Assembly: GCA_964437335.1 (NCBI GenBank)
Contig: CAYTGL010000013.1
Coordinates: 9,697-73,696 of the forward strand
DNA length: 64,000 nt
Direction of reading: 5' to 3'
Origin: JAITWN01 sp964437335
GTDB lineage: Bacteria > Pseudomonadota > Gammaproteobacteria > SZUA-140
Shown here: positions 24,928 to 34,321 of the stretch, in pieces
Numbering within the stretch: the stretch's first letter is position 1
Layout: the number at the start of each line of letters is the position of its first letter
The notes under the pieces: model-generated
Told to the model about the DNA's origin: nothing
The model's input: only the letters and a program-made list of their open reading frames with translations
Database searches by the model: none
Program-made: the position numbers and the translations under genes

Positions 24928-26114
24928 AGGTTGATCGGATCCGGTATTTCACCTGCCGGATACCTTTGCTGGTCGTCGCGCTGGTGGCGGCAGGTTGCAG
25001 TTTGCCGCCGGTCGCCCCCGAACTGCCTGCGGTCGAACGGGTGGCCGCCGATTTTTCCGTTCATGCCTTGTGGTACCGCCAGCCGCAGGAAACCACCGAA
25101 CCGGCGGGCGATATCCTGAGTCCGCTCGCGCTCGACGGACGAGTTTTCCATGCCGATCGGCCTGATCGCCTGATCGCGATCGAGGCGCACAGCGGTCGGG
25201 TGCTGTGGCGCACCGCTCTCGCGCCGCCCGCTGACAGTCTCGAAACAGCGGTGCATTTGAGTGGCGGGATCGGCAGTGGCGCCGGCCTGCTGCTGGCAGG
25301 GACGCGCGAGGGCGTGGTCGTTGCGCTTGATCCGGCGAATGGCTCGGTGCAATGGAAGGTGGAACTCAGTAGCGAGATCTCCGCCGCGCCGGTCGCAAGC
25401 GGCCGTATCGTCATCGCGCGCACCAATGACGGCCGCCTCTACGCGCTCGACGCGACGAGCGGCAATCGTTTGTGGGTCTACAGCAGTGCAACGCCTCCGC
25501 TGAGCCTGCGCGGCGCCGGCCGCCCGCTGATCGACGGCGATCGGGTCTATGCCGGCTTTTCGAGCGGCAAGCTGACCGCGCTCGCGCTCGACGACGGGGA
25601 AGTGCTGTGGGAAGTCGCCGTCGGCGTCCCGGAAGGCCGTTCAGAATTCGAGCGCCTCGTCGATCTCGATGCCGACCCGGCGCTCGCCGCGAACACCGTG
25701 TTCGCCGCATCGTATCAGAACCGCCTCGTCGCGATCTCTACGGTCTCGGGGCGTATTGTCTGGTCGCGCGACATGTCGGTCTACCAGAATCTCGCTCTGG
25801 CCGGCGACAGCTTGTTTGTCACGACCGAGCAGGATGAGATCATGGCGATTGACCGTATCAACGGCAACATCCTGTGGCGGCAGAATGGCCTGGCGGGGCG
25901 AGGAATATCGGCGCCGGTGGAGCTGCATGGCCGCATCGTCATCGCGGACCGGCAGGGCTATCTCTACTGGCTGTCGCCGGACAACGGCGCAATGACCGGC
26001 CGCTACCGGATCAGCGACGCGCCGGTCAGGACGCCGCTGGTCAGCACTGACGGCGTGCTCTATGTCATCGACGACCGCAACGGCCTGCAGGCGATCCGGA
26101 CGACCTTCCAATAA
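24924..26114 (+). CDS. bamB: outer membrane protein assembly factor BamB
   Basis: A 396-residue lipoprotein with lipobox VAAGC (Cys25) and an eight-bladed PQQ-type beta-propeller. The repeated blade signatures are visible as ALDATSGNRLWVY, ALALDDGEVLWEVAV, AISTVSGRIVWSRD and AIDRINGNILWRQ. It is a subunit of the BAM complex, which inserts beta-barrel proteins in the outer membrane. Order yfgM-bamB-der is conserved. The stop is followed within a few bases by a GGGGTC palindrome. Confidence 0.95.
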   Translation: MKVDRIRYFTCRIPLLVVALVAAGCSLPPVAPELPAVERVAADFSVHALWYRQPQETTEPAGDILSPLALDGRVFHADRPDRLIAIEAHSGRVLWRTALAPPADSLETAVHLSGGIGSGAGLLLAGTREGVVVALDPANGSVQWKVELSSEISAAPVASGRIVIARTNDGRLYALDATSGNRLWVYSSATPPLSLRGAGRPLIDGDRVYAGFSSGKLTALALDDGEVLWEVAVGVPEGRSEFERLVDLDADPALAANTVFAASYQNRLVAISTVSGRIVWSRDMSVYQNLALAGDSLFVTTEQDEIMAIDRINGNILWRQNGLAGRGISAPVELHGRIVIADRQGYLYWLSPDNGAMTGRYRISDAPVRTPLVSTDGVLYVIDDRNGLQAIRTTFQ

Positions 26115-26131
26115 CGGGGTCAGACCCCGTT
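26113..26131. repeat. GGGGTCAGACCCC palindrome between bamB and der
   Basis: AACGGGGTCAGACCCCGTT is a perfect palindrome around a central A. It starts at the last bases of the bamB stop codon and ends 12 bases before the der start. It is the cleanest short member of the repeat family. Confidence 0.75.
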
Positions 26132-26143
26132 GGATTCACACAC

Positions 26144-27541
26144 ATGAAGCCTGTTATCGCGCTGGTGGGTCGTCCGAATGTAGGCAAATCGACGCTGTTC
26201 AATTGCCTGACCGGCAGCCGTGCGGCGCTGGTGTCTGACTTTCCGGGGCTGACGCGCGATCGACATTACGGCGCCGGCCGGCTCGGCGGGCGGCCCTATA
26301 TCGCCATCGACACCGGCGGGTTGAGCGGTGAGCGGGAGGGCATCGACGCCCTGATGGAAAAACAGGTCATGCAGGCGATCGACGAGGCTGACCGGGTGCT
26401 GCTGCTCGTCGACGCGCGCGGCGGCCTGACCGGCGCCGACGAATCGATCGTGCAGCAGCTGCGCGGCACCGGCAAGCCGCTGACGCTGGTCGTGAACAAG
26501 TCCGAGCGCATGAATCCGGCGCTCGCCGCCGGCGAGTTCGCCGCGCTCGGCATCGGCGACGTCCATTGCATCGCCTCGGCCCATGGCGAAGGCGTCTCCG
26601 CGATGATGCACGCGCTGCTTTCGACTTCGCCGCCGGACGAGGCGAGCGAAGCCGAGGAACTGGAGGGCGTCCGTATTGCGGTGATCGGACGTCCGAACGT
26701 CGGCAAGTCGACGCTCGTCAATCGTATCCTCGGCGAGGAGCGCATGCTGACCTTCGACGAACCGGGCACGACGCGCGACAGTATTTTTGTACCGTTCGTG
26801 CGCGACGGCAAGCCGTACACGCTGATCGACACCGCCGGCGTGCGGCGCCGCAGCCGGGTCCATGAGACCATCGAGAAATTCAGCATCATCAAGACGCTGC
26901 AGGCGATCGAGGCAGCGCACGTCGTGCTGCTCGTGCTTGACGCACGCCAGGGCATCGGCGAGCAGGACGCGCGCCTGCTCGGTCATGCGGTCGAGAGCGG
27001 ACGCGCGCTGGTCGTCGCGGTCAACAAGTGGGACGGACTCGACGACGATGAACGCAACACGATCCGTGCGACGCTCGAGCGCAAGCTGTCCTTCGTCGAC
27101 TACGCGACCGTGCATTACATCTCGGCATTGCACGGCAGCGGCGTCGGTCATCTGTTCGAATCGATCGACATCGCCCACGCCGCCGCCGGCAAGGCGCTGT
27201 CCACACCGATGCTGACCCGGCTGCTGCATACCGCAGTCGAACGCCACGCGCCGCCGCTGGTACGCGGGCGGCGCATCAAGCTGCGTTACGCCCACCAGGG
27301 CGGACATTATCCGCCGATCATCGTCATTCACGGCAACCAGACCGAGTCGACGCCGGACAGCTACCGGCGCTATCTCGAGGGTTTCTTCCGCGAGGCGCTC
27401 GATCTCGCCGGCACGCCGATCCGGATCGAGTTCAAGACCGCCGTTAATCCGTACAAGGGGCGCAGTCGCACGCCGCTGCGCAAGACGCGGCGGCTCGCCG
27501 GACGGAACAGGCCGCGCACCGGGCGGTCGAAACCGTCATGA
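26144..27541 (+). CDS. der: ribosome-associated GTPase Der (EngA)
   Basis: A 465-residue double-era-like GTPase acting in 50S assembly. Two G domains in tandem each begin GRPNVGKST (about residues 8-16 and 184-192), with switch/G3 motifs DTGG and DTAG and G4 motifs VNKS and VNKWD. The C-terminal KH-like domain ends in a strongly basic tail (RKTRRLAGRNRPRTGRSKPS). It is the last gene of the conserved run; nrdJ follows after nine bases. Confidence 0.97.
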   Translation: MKPVIALVGRPNVGKSTLFNCLTGSRAALVSDFPGLTRDRHYGAGRLGGRPYIAIDTGGLSGEREGIDALMEKQVMQAIDEADRVLLLVDARGGLTGADESIVQQLRGTGKPLTLVVNKSERMNPALAAGEFAALGIGDVHCIASAHGEGVSAMMHALLSTSPPDEASEAEELEGVRIAVIGRPNVGKSTLVNRILGEERMLTFDEPGTTRDSIFVPFVRDGKPYTLIDTAGVRRRSRVHETIEKFSIIKTLQAIEAAHVVLLVLDARQGIGEQDARLLGHAVESGRALVVAVNKWDGLDDDERNTIRATLERKLSFVDYATVHYISALHGSGVGHLFESIDIAHAAAGKALSTPMLTRLLHTAVERHAPPLVRGRRIKLRYAHQGGHYPPIIVIHGNQTESTPDSYRRYLEGFFREALDLAGTPIRIEFKTAVNPYKGRSRTPLRKTRRLAGRNRPRTGRSKPS

Positions 27542-27550
27542 AGTGATGCC

Positions 27551-29386
27551 ATGACTGAACCGCACGAACACTTCACCGCGGCGATCGCGCGCCATATCTG
27601 GGACAGCAAATACCGCTATCGCGACGGCGATACGGTCCACGACCGGGACATTACCGATACCTGGCGGCGTATCGCCGACGCGCTGGCGGCGGCCGAGCCG
27701 GGCGACCGCGAGGCCTGGTCCCGGCGTTTTTATGAACTGCTCGAAGATTTTCGCTTCCTGCCCGGAGGACGCATCCAGGCCGGCGCCGGCACCCGCCATC
27801 GCGTCACGCTGTTCAACTGCTTCGTCATGGGTGTCATCGAGGATTCGATGGACGGGATATTCGACGCGCTCAAGGAAGGCGCGATGACGCTGCAGCAGGG
27901 CGGTGGCGTCGGTTATGACTTTTCGACGCTGCGTCCGGCCGGCAGCCAGGCCCGTTCCTCCGGTACGATCGCCTCGGGCCCGGTGTCGTTCATGCAGATC
28001 TGGGATGCCATGTGCGCGACGCTGCTGTCGACCGGCGCGCGGCGCGGCGCGATGATGGCGACGCTGCGCTGCGACCATCCCGATATCGAGCAGTTCATCA
28101 CCGCGAAACAGGATGCGCGGATCCTGCGCCATTTCAACCTCTCGGTGCTGATCAGCGATGCCTTCATGGACGCGGTGCGCAATGATGCCGACTGGGCGCT
28201 GGTGTTTCCGGAGGCCGGCCTCGGCGGCAGTCCCGGTGCGACGGTGATGCGCGCCTGGACCGGGTGCACGGAACCCTTACCTTGCCGGGTCATCAAGAAC
28301 GTCCGGGCGCGGGCGCTGTGGGACCGCATCATGCGCGCGACCTATGACTACGCCGAGCCGGGCGTGCTGTTCATCGACCGCATCAACGCGCAGAATAACC
28401 TGCATTACCGCGAACGAATCAGCGCGACGAACCCCTGCGGCGAGATCCCGTTGCCGCCGTATGGTGCCTGCGATCTCGGCTCGCTGAATCTGGTGCGTTT
28501 CGTGCGCAATCCGTTTACCGGGCAGGCGTCTTTCGATTTCGACGCGCTCGCCGGCGTCGCGCGCACCGCGATCCGGATGCTCGACAACGTCATCGACGTG
28601 TCCCACTTCCCGCTCGATCGGCAGGCCGCGCAGGCCCATGGCACGCGCCGCATCGGCCTCGGCATGACCGGACTCGCCGACGCGCTGATCATGCTCGGCA
28701 TCACCTATGGCGATTCGCAGTCGCTTGAATTCGCCGGCGCGGCAATGCGCACGATCTGCCATGCCGCCTACCGGGCGTCGGTCGAGCTTGCGCGGGAGAA
28801 GGGCGCATTTCCGTTCTTCGAGCCTGGACCCTATCTCGCGTCGCGCTTCGTCGCGTCGCTGCCGGACGATATCCGCGACGGTATTGCGCGGCACGGCATA
28901 CGCAACAGCCACCTGACCGCGATCGCGCCGACCGGCACGATCAGCCTGCTCGCGAACAATGTCTCGAGCGGGCTCGAGCCGGTGTTCGATTTCTCCTATC
29001 GCCGCCGCGTGCTCGAACTCGATGGCAGCTACACCGAATACCCGTTGCGGGATCACGCCGACGTCCTGTGGCAGTCGCTGCATCCGGACCGGGATACCCG
29101 GCCGCCGCCGTTCATCGACGCTCGCCGTATCGCGCCCCGCGCCCATATCGACATGCAGGCCGCGGTGCAACCGTTTATCGACAACGCGGTGTCGAAGACC
29201 GTCAATATCCCCGCGGATTTCGCCTTCGAGTCGTTTCGCGAGGTCTATGCCTATGCCTTCGACAGGGGCCTCAAGGGTTGCACCACCTTCCGGCCGAACC
29301 CGGTCACCGGCGCGGTGCTGAGCGCAGAAGGCGACGGCTTCGAGCAGGGCCGCCATTGCTGCGACCTGGAGCGCGAGGCGGACTGA
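27551..29386 (+). CDS. nrdJ: adenosylcobalamin-dependent (class II) ribonucleotide reductase, compact form
   Basis: A 611-residue catalytic subunit that makes deoxyribonucleotides in the presence or absence of oxygen using coenzyme B12. The thiyl-radical and redox cysteines are laid out as in class II enzymes. TLFNCFVMG supplies one half of the redox pair. NPCGEIPLPPYGACDLGSLN holds the radical Cys (N-x-C-x-E) and, 11 residues on, the second half of the pair. Phosphate-binding segments such as PTGTISLLANN are present. It lacks an N-terminal ATP cone and the C-terminal zinc-ribbon extension of long NrdJ proteins. The end HCCDLEREAD may supply the re-reducing cysteines. It starts nine bases after der. 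Confidence 0.85.
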   Translation: MTEPHEHFTAAIARHIWDSKYRYRDGDTVHDRDITDTWRRIADALAAAEPGDREAWSRRFYELLEDFRFLPGGRIQAGAGTRHRVTLFNCFVMGVIEDSMDGIFDALKEGAMTLQQGGGVGYDFSTLRPAGSQARSSGTIASGPVSFMQIWDAMCATLLSTGARRGAMMATLRCDHPDIEQFITAKQDARILRHFNLSVLISDAFMDAVRNDADWALVFPEAGLGGSPGATVMRAWTGCTEPLPCRVIKNVRARALWDRIMRATYDYAEPGVLFIDRINAQNNLHYRERISATNPCGEIPLPPYGACDLGSLNLVRFVRNPFTGQASFDFDALAGVARTAIRMLDNVIDVSHFPLDRQAAQAHGTRRIGLGMTGLADALIMLGITYGDSQSLEFAGAAMRTICHAAYRASVELAREKGAFPFFEPGPYLASRFVASLPDDIRDGIARHGIRNSHLTAIAPTGTISLLANNVSSGLEPVFDFSYRRRVLELDGSYTEYPLRDHADVLWQSLHPDRDTRPPPFIDARRIAPRAHIDMQAAVQPFIDNAVSKTVNIPADFAFESFREVYAYAFDRGLKGCTTFRPNPVTGAVLSAEGDGFEQGRHCCDLEREAD

Positions 29387-29477
29387 TCCCCCCGGCACCA
29401 GTGACTCCGGATGAAAAACTAAATACAATCGGGAGGATGTCGCAATAACTCAGGTTAAGACAATCCGGAACCTCCAG

Positions 29478-30050
29478 ATGAATCATGCCCACGCAATCAC
29501 ATCTCGCGCCGTCCGCCTGGCCGGCTGTCTGCTGCTGTCCATGGCGGTGCTGTCCTGCGCCACAACGGACGGGACACGCAGCGAAGTTACAGAGGACGAA
29601 CCTCCCCGCGCAGCGCAGATCGATGTCTCCGGCCTGCATCCGATGGCGCGCGCGATCGCCCGGCTCGGTGCGCCGGAATGTGCGCAAAAGGTCCATGAGG
29701 CCGCGATCTTTCTGATCGTCGATACCGAGAGCGGGGCGATCGTACACTCCGGCAGCGAAGACCTCTACAGCTTTTCCCTCGAGGTCATCGAGCCCGAGGG
29801 GATGACGTCTTATGTGTCGCTGAATGTTGCGCCCGGCAAAGACGCGGCCTGCGCGATCAGCTATGAGATCGTGACGCCGCTCGGGCGGGATTGCAAGGCG
29901 ATCGGGGAACAGTTCTGGCCGGAAGCCGTCGTCGGCAAGCCGCTGCGCAAGCACATGATCCCGCTCTCGCTCCCGGAAGGCCAGACCGTGCTGCTGCACC
30001 CGGTCGGTGAGACTGCCTGCATCGTGATCCGCAAAGAGATCATCCCCTGA
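29478..30050 (+). CDS. putative lipoprotein, function unknown
   Basis: A 190-residue protein with an N-terminal lipoprotein signal (AVRLAGCLLLSMAVLSC, lipid-modified Cys27). The mature region has a predicted beta-rich fold (EAAIFLIVDTESGAIVHSG, YSFSLEVIEPEGMTSYVSLN) and four more cysteines that could form two disulfides (PEC, AAC, RDC, TAC). I recognise no family. A weak -10-like TACAAT lies about 50 bases upstream. It is convergent with the SRPBCC gene. Confidence 0.7.
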   Translation: MNHAHAITSRAVRLAGCLLLSMAVLSCATTDGTRSEVTEDEPPRAAQIDVSGLHPMARAIARLGAPECAQKVHEAAIFLIVDTESGAIVHSGSEDLYSFSLEVIEPEGMTSYVSLNVAPGKDAACAISYEIVTPLGRDCKAIGEQFWPEAVVGKPLRKHMIPLSLPEGQTVLLHPVGETACIVIRKEIIP

Positions 30051-30093
30051 CGGAAGCAAAGCGGTGGCGCGCGCAGTATCTCGTTATCCCGCG

Positions 30094-30651
30094 CTACTGC
30101 CCGGATCGGGTCATCGCGACCAGGTTGCGCTCGATGTCGCCGAGCAGGTTCCTGAGCGCCGACCGGACCAGCAATGTACCGATGAACGGCGGAACGATGA
30201 AGCCGGGTATCATCTCCGCGCTGAACTGAAGCCGCGTCCCTCCGTTATCCGGACGAATGCGCCAGATTTCTCTCAGGAACGCAAAGTCGCCTTCGCCGCC
30301 CGCTGACAGGCCCTGCAGGTCCCCCGCCTCATCGACCGTGATGTCCGAGACCTTGCGCAGCGTCCTGCAGATGAACAGTACGCAATGGTAAAATTCCGTT
30401 TCAGCCCGGTAGTGCGAGGCGTCGGTGACCGCAAGCAGCCGGCTGCTGCGGATCGACCGGGTCAGTTCCGGCCAGCGCTCCGGGCGGGCCATGATGTCGC
30501 GGACGAAGTCGGGTGGTGTGTCGAGCAGCGCCTCGGCTTCGATTAGGAAACGATCCTGCACGCGTTGAACGTCGAGACGCAGGATCTCGGCGATCGCCGG
30601 CTGCGGCGCGAGGAGCAGGAAGATCAGCGCGCGCCACGGGAATCGATGCAT
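30094..30651 (-). CDS. exported SRPBCC (START-like) lipid-binding protein
   Basis: A 185-residue protein with a signal peptide (MHRFPWRALIFLLLAPQPAIA) and a SRPBCC/polyketide-cyclase-like domain (about 30-180). Supporting segments are DTPPDFVRDIMARPERWPEL, TRSIRSSRLL and the C-terminal FIVPPFIGTLLVRSALRNLL helix typical of START-like proteins. Such proteins bind hydrophobic ligands in a helix-grip cavity; the ligand here is unknown. It lies seven bases downstream of the M23 peptidase gene and is probably co-transcribed with it and xseA. Confidence 0.75.
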   Translation of the reverse strand: MHRFPWRALIFLLLAPQPAIAEILRLDVQRVQDRFLIEAEALLDTPPDFVRDIMARPERWPELTRSIRSSRLLAVTDASHYRAETEFYHCVLFICRTLRKVSDITVDEAGDLQGLSAGGEGDFAFLREIWRIRPDNGGTRLQFSAEMIPGFIVPPFIGTLLVRSALRNLLGDIERNLVAMTRSGQ

Positions 30652-30658
30652 CGCGGTG

Positions 30659-31513
30659 CTAGTCGTTGCGCGAGAGCGCTTCGCCGGACAGAAACAGCTT
30701 GGGGTCGACGCGGGCGTTGTTCAGGCTGACGGTCCAGTGCAGATGCGGCCCGGTGGCGCGGCCGGTCGCGCCGATTGTGCCGAGCGGAGCGCCGCGCGTG
30801 ACCAGATCGCCTTCGCGGACGTGAATCTCGTCGAGATGGCAATACAGCGTGACGAGTCCGCGGCCGTGATCGAGGAATACCGTCTTGCCATTGAAATAGT
30901 AGTCGCCGGTATTGATCACCCGGCCTTTCGCCGGCGCGAACACCGGCGTGCCCGTCTTGGCCGCGATGTCAAGGCCGCTGTGCGGGCGACGCGCCTCGCC
31001 GTTGAATATGCGGCGCAGACCGAAGGCGCTGCTCTCGCGACCCGCGGCCGGCACATTGAACGGCAGCTCGGCAATCAGCGCGTCGCTCCAGTGCGCGAAC
31101 GCTGCGTCGATGCGCGCGGTCTCGCGGGTGATCCGCTCGCTGACTTCCGGCGGCGGCGTCACCATGCGCTGGTCGGACAGCGTGATGTGCTGGGTTTCGT
31201 AATCCCTGTCATGGACTGTGAAGGCGAGGCGCCGGACAGCGCCCGCGCGGATCTCGATCTCATGAAGACCCGGCTTCGCCTCGAGCGGGATGCCGACGAC
31301 CGCGGTCCAGCCGTTCGAGGTCTTCAGTACCATGATCCGCCGGTTGTCGTAGAACACCGTCGGCTCCTGCCCGTCATCGTGCGCGAGCGGCAGCAGCGCG
31401 ACGCCGCCAGGCGCCGCAAGCTCACGCGGCAATTCGAGCGCCGCGACGCCGAACGTCGTGAACAGGCAGGCGATAACAATGGCGATTCTAGTCAGATTCC
31501 GTTTTCGACACAT
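30659..31513 (-). CDS. M23-family murein endopeptidase
   Basis: A 284-residue exported protein (signal peptide about 1-25, ending VAA-LEL). An Ig-like N-terminal domain is followed by a C-terminal LytM/M23 zinc peptidase domain (about 170-280). Zinc ligands lie in RPHSGLDIAAKTGTPVFA (H-x3-D) and in GPHLHWTV (H-x-H); GRGLVTLYCHLDEI is also present. It probably cleaves peptidoglycan cross-links in the periplasm. The start ATG lies within the last bases of xseA (26-base overlap), so it is coupled to xseA. Confidence 0.88.
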   Translation of the reverse strand: MCRKRNLTRIAIVIACLFTTFGVAALELPRELAAPGGVALLPLAHDDGQEPTVFYDNRRIMVLKTSNGWTAVVGIPLEAKPGLHEIEIRAGAVRRLAFTVHDRDYETQHITLSDQRMVTPPPEVSERITRETARIDAAFAHWSDALIAELPFNVPAAGRESSAFGLRRIFNGEARRPHSGLDIAAKTGTPVFAPAKGRVINTGDYYFNGKTVFLDHGRGLVTLYCHLDEIHVREGDLVTRGAPLGTIGATGRATGPHLHWTVSLNNARVDPKLFLSGEALSRND

Positions 31514-32729
31514 GACAGATCAATCGGCCCTTCGCGAGCCGGGCTTGAATCTCGTCGCCGGGCGAAACCCCGGCGGCGTCGCGCAGTATCGCACCATCGG
31601 CGCGGCGCTGCACGATCGCATAGCCGCGGCCGAGGGTGGCGAGCGGGCTGACGGCGTCGAGCGTGCGCGCCAGCGTTTCATAGCGCATGCGCCGCCGCTC
31701 GATGCCGGCGCGCAATGCGCGCGCGAGGCGCAGTTCGAGTTCGTCAAGCCGCTGTGCCCGCTGGCGCAGGCGCTGGCCCGGATGCTGCTGTTGCAGCCGG
31801 CGAGCGAGCCAGGTCAGGCGCTCGTGGCGGCGCGCGAGGTCTTCGCGCATGCGACCGCAGATCTGCGCACCGAGCTGTCCGAATCGGCGCAGCCACTCCG
31901 TGCCATCGGGGCTGACATGCTCGGCCGCGCCCGACGGCGTCGGCGCGCGCAGGTCGGCGACGAAATCGGCGATCGTGATGTCGATCTCATGGCCGATGCC
32001 GGTGACAACCGGGATCGCGCAATCGGCAAGCGCACGCGCGACGATTTCTTCATTAAATGCCCAGAGGTCTTCGAGCGAGCCGCCGCCGCGGCACAGGATC
32101 AGCACATCGCATTCCTGCCGTTTCGAGGCGAGCGCGATCATGCGCGCGATCTCGGGCGCGGCCGCCTTGCCTTGTACCGGGACCGGGTAGACTCGTACCG
32201 GGATCGCCGGGAAGCGCCGCTTCAGGATCGTCAGCACGTCGCGGATCGCCGCGCCTGTCGGCGAGGTCACGACGCCGATGCGGCGGGGCAGGGCGGGTAG
32301 TTCCCGCTTGCGCTCGCTGTCAAACAGGCCTTCGGCGGCGAGACGCTGCTTGAGCTGCTCGAATGCGCGCCGCAGCGCGCCGTCGCCGGCTTCTTCCACG
32401 TGCTCGACGATGAGTTGGTAATCGCCGCGCGCCTCGTAGAGGCTGACGCGCGCGCGCGCGAGGACCTGCATGCCATCGGCCGGTCGGAAGCGCAGCGCGT
32501 GATTGCGGTTGCGGAACAAGGCGCAGCGTACCTGGGCAGTGGCGTCTTTCAAGGAGAAATACAGGTGGCCGGAGGCCGGACGGGCGAGATTGGACAGTTC
32601 TCCTTCGACCCAGATCATCGGAAAACCGCCTTCGAGCAGTTCACGCGCCTCGCGGTTCAGGCGCGAGACGCTGAAGATGTCCTTGCCGTCAGCGGCTTCC
32701 GGGGAATCTTCTTCCAAGTATCGATCCAT
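31488..32729 (-). CDS. xseA: exodeoxyribonuclease VII large subunit
   Basis: A 413-residue XseA; the start is taken at the ATG at 32729, although a frame-equivalent ATG lies three codons upstream. The OB-fold N-terminal domain has FSVSRLNREARELLE and WVEGELSNLARPASGHLYFSLKDA-type sequence. The catalytic core has RRIGVVTSPTGAAIRDVL, CRGGGSLEDLWAFNEE and VVTGIGHEIDITIADFVAD. A coiled-coil segment (about 275-350) and the C-terminal LGRGYAIV complete it. With XseB it degrades single-stranded DNA. It is divergent from guaB, as in many gammaproteobacteria. Somewhat shorter than E. coli XseA (456). Confidence 0.96.
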   Translation of the reverse strand: MDRYLEEDSPEAADGKDIFSVSRLNREARELLEGGFPMIWVEGELSNLARPASGHLYFSLKDATAQVRCALFRNRNHALRFRPADGMQVLARARVSLYEARGDYQLIVEHVEEAGDGALRRAFEQLKQRLAAEGLFDSERKRELPALPRRIGVVTSPTGAAIRDVLTILKRRFPAIPVRVYPVPVQGKAAAPEIARMIALASKRQECDVLILCRGGGSLEDLWAFNEEIVARALADCAIPVVTGIGHEIDITIADFVADLRAPTPSGAAEHVSPDGTEWLRRFGQLGAQICGRMREDLARRHERLTWLARRLQQQHPGQRLRQRAQRLDELELRLARALRAGIERRRMRYETLARTLDAVSPLATLGRGYAIVQRRADGAILRDAAGVSPGDEIQARLAKGRLICHVSKTESD

Positions 32730-32755
32730 GGTCTCCATAATAACCCAAGCCGCGG

Positions 32756-32784
32756 TTTACCCGCTCCTTCCGGACCTTTATAAT
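32756..32784 (+). promoter_or_regulatory. guaBA promoter
   Basis: TTTACC (32756-32761) and a perfect TATAAT (32779-32784) are separated by 17 bp, 30 bases before the guaB ATG. It lies in the xseA-guaB divergent spacer and is one of the best promoter matches in the window. Confidence 0.75.
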
Positions 32785-32814
32785 AGACCGAATTTACCTG
32801 CAGGTCAGACCCCT

Positions 32815-34281
32815 ATGAGAATTACCGAGGATGCTCTTACCTTCGACGATGTCTTGATGCTGCCCGACCATTCGGTCGTGCTCCCCCGCGAGGTGGCATT
32901 GCGCACGCAACTGACGCGCGACATTGCGCTGAACGTCCCGATCGTCTCGGCCGCGATGGACACTGTCACCGAGGCGCGGCTCGCGATCGCGCTGGCCCAG
33001 GAGGGCGGCATCGGCATCGTCCACAAGAACATGTCGGCCGAACAACAGGCGCATGAAGTCCGCAGAGTCAAGAAGTTCGAGAGTGGCGTCATCAAGGATC
33101 CGATCACGGTCCCGCCGCATACCAGTATCCGCGAGGTCATGGAGATCACCCGTGCGAACCGGATCTCGGGCGTGCCGGTCGTCGAGGGCGAGGCGCTGGT
33201 CGGCATCGTCACCAGCCGTGACCTGCGTTTCGAAACGAAATTCGATCAGCCGGTGTCGTCGATCATGACGCCGAAGGAGCGGCTGGTCACGGTGAAGGAG
33301 GGCGCGGACAAGGAGGAGATCATCTCGCTGCTGCACAAGCACCGCATCGAGAAGGTGCTGGTCATCAATGAGCAGTTCCTCCTGCGGGGCATGATCACGG
33401 TCAAGGACATCCAGAAGTCGACCGATTATCCGAACGCGTGCAAGGACGGCTACGGTCGCCTGCGCGTCGGCGCCGCGGTCGGCACCGCGAACGACGGACG
33501 GGTCGAGGCGCTGCTCACCGCCGGCGTCGATGTCATCGTCGTCGACACCGCGCATGGCCATTCGCAGAAGGTCATCGACAAGGTAAAATGGATCAAGGAA
33601 CAGTATCCCGATCTGCAGGTGATCGGTGGCAATATCGGCACCGGCGAGGCCGCGCTCGCGCTCGCCAAGGCGGGCGCCGACGCGGTCAAGGTCGGCATCG
33701 GCCCGGGCTCGATCTGCACGACGCGCATCGTCACCGGTGTCGGTGTCCCGCAGATCAGCGCGATCGCGAACGTCGCGAAGGCGCTGAAGAGCAAGGGCAT
33801 ACCGCTGATCGCCGATGGCGGCATTCGCTATTCGGGAGATCTCGCCAAGGCGATCGCGGCCGGCGCGCATTCGGTGATGATCGGCAGCATGTTCGCCGGT
33901 ACCGAGGAGTCGCCGGGCGAGGTCGAGCTGTACCAGGGGCGTTCGTACAAGGCCTATCGCGGGATGGGTTCGCTCGGCGCAATGGCCGAATCTTACAGCT
34001 CCGCGGACCGCTATTTCCAGGAGGCCGAGTCAGCGGCCGCGGTCGAGAAGCTGGTGCCGGAGGGCATCGAGGGACGCGTGCCGTACAAGGGTTCGGTGGT
34101 TGCGATCATGCACCAGATGTTGGGCGGTCTGCGCGCGAGCATGGGGTATACGGGTTGCGCGAACATCGACGAGATGCGCACCAAGCCGAAGTTCGTGCGT
34201 ATCACCGGGGCGGGCATGCGCGAGAGTCATGTGCATGACGTGACGATCACCAAGGAAGCGCCGAACTACCGGATCGATTGA
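32815..34281 (+). CDS. guaB: inosine-5'-monophosphate dehydrogenase
   Basis: A 488-residue IMP dehydrogenase, the committed step to GMP. It starts at the ATG at 32815 (MRITEDALTFDDVLMLP). The barrel is interrupted by two CBS domains (about 95-205, with DPITVPPHTSIREVMEI and SIMTPKERLVTVKEG). The catalytic cysteine is in GPGSICTTRIVTGVG. VDTAHGHS, LIADGGIRYSGD and the GTEESPGE segment are present. It is followed by guaA after 40 bases and driven by the TATAAT promoter upstream. Confidence 0.98.
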   Translation: MRITEDALTFDDVLMLPDHSVVLPREVALRTQLTRDIALNVPIVSAAMDTVTEARLAIALAQEGGIGIVHKNMSAEQQAHEVRRVKKFESGVIKDPITVPPHTSIREVMEITRANRISGVPVVEGEALVGIVTSRDLRFETKFDQPVSSIMTPKERLVTVKEGADKEEIISLLHKHRIEKVLVINEQFLLRGMITVKDIQKSTDYPNACKDGYGRLRVGAAVGTANDGRVEALLTAGVDVIVVDTAHGHSQKVIDKVKWIKEQYPDLQVIGGNIGTGEAALALAKAGADAVKVGIGPGSICTTRIVTGVGVPQISAIANVAKALKSKGIPLIADGGIRYSGDLAKAIAAGAHSVMIGSMFAGTEESPGEVELYQGRSYKAYRGMGSLGAMAESYSSADRYFQEAESAAAVEKLVPEGIEGRVPYKGSVVAIMHQMLGGLRASMGYTGCANIDEMRTKPKFVRITGAGMRESHVHDVTITKEAPNYRID

Positions 34282-34321
34282 GGAGTCACGGCAGATTTGA
34301 AATAATCGACAGAGTACCGCC

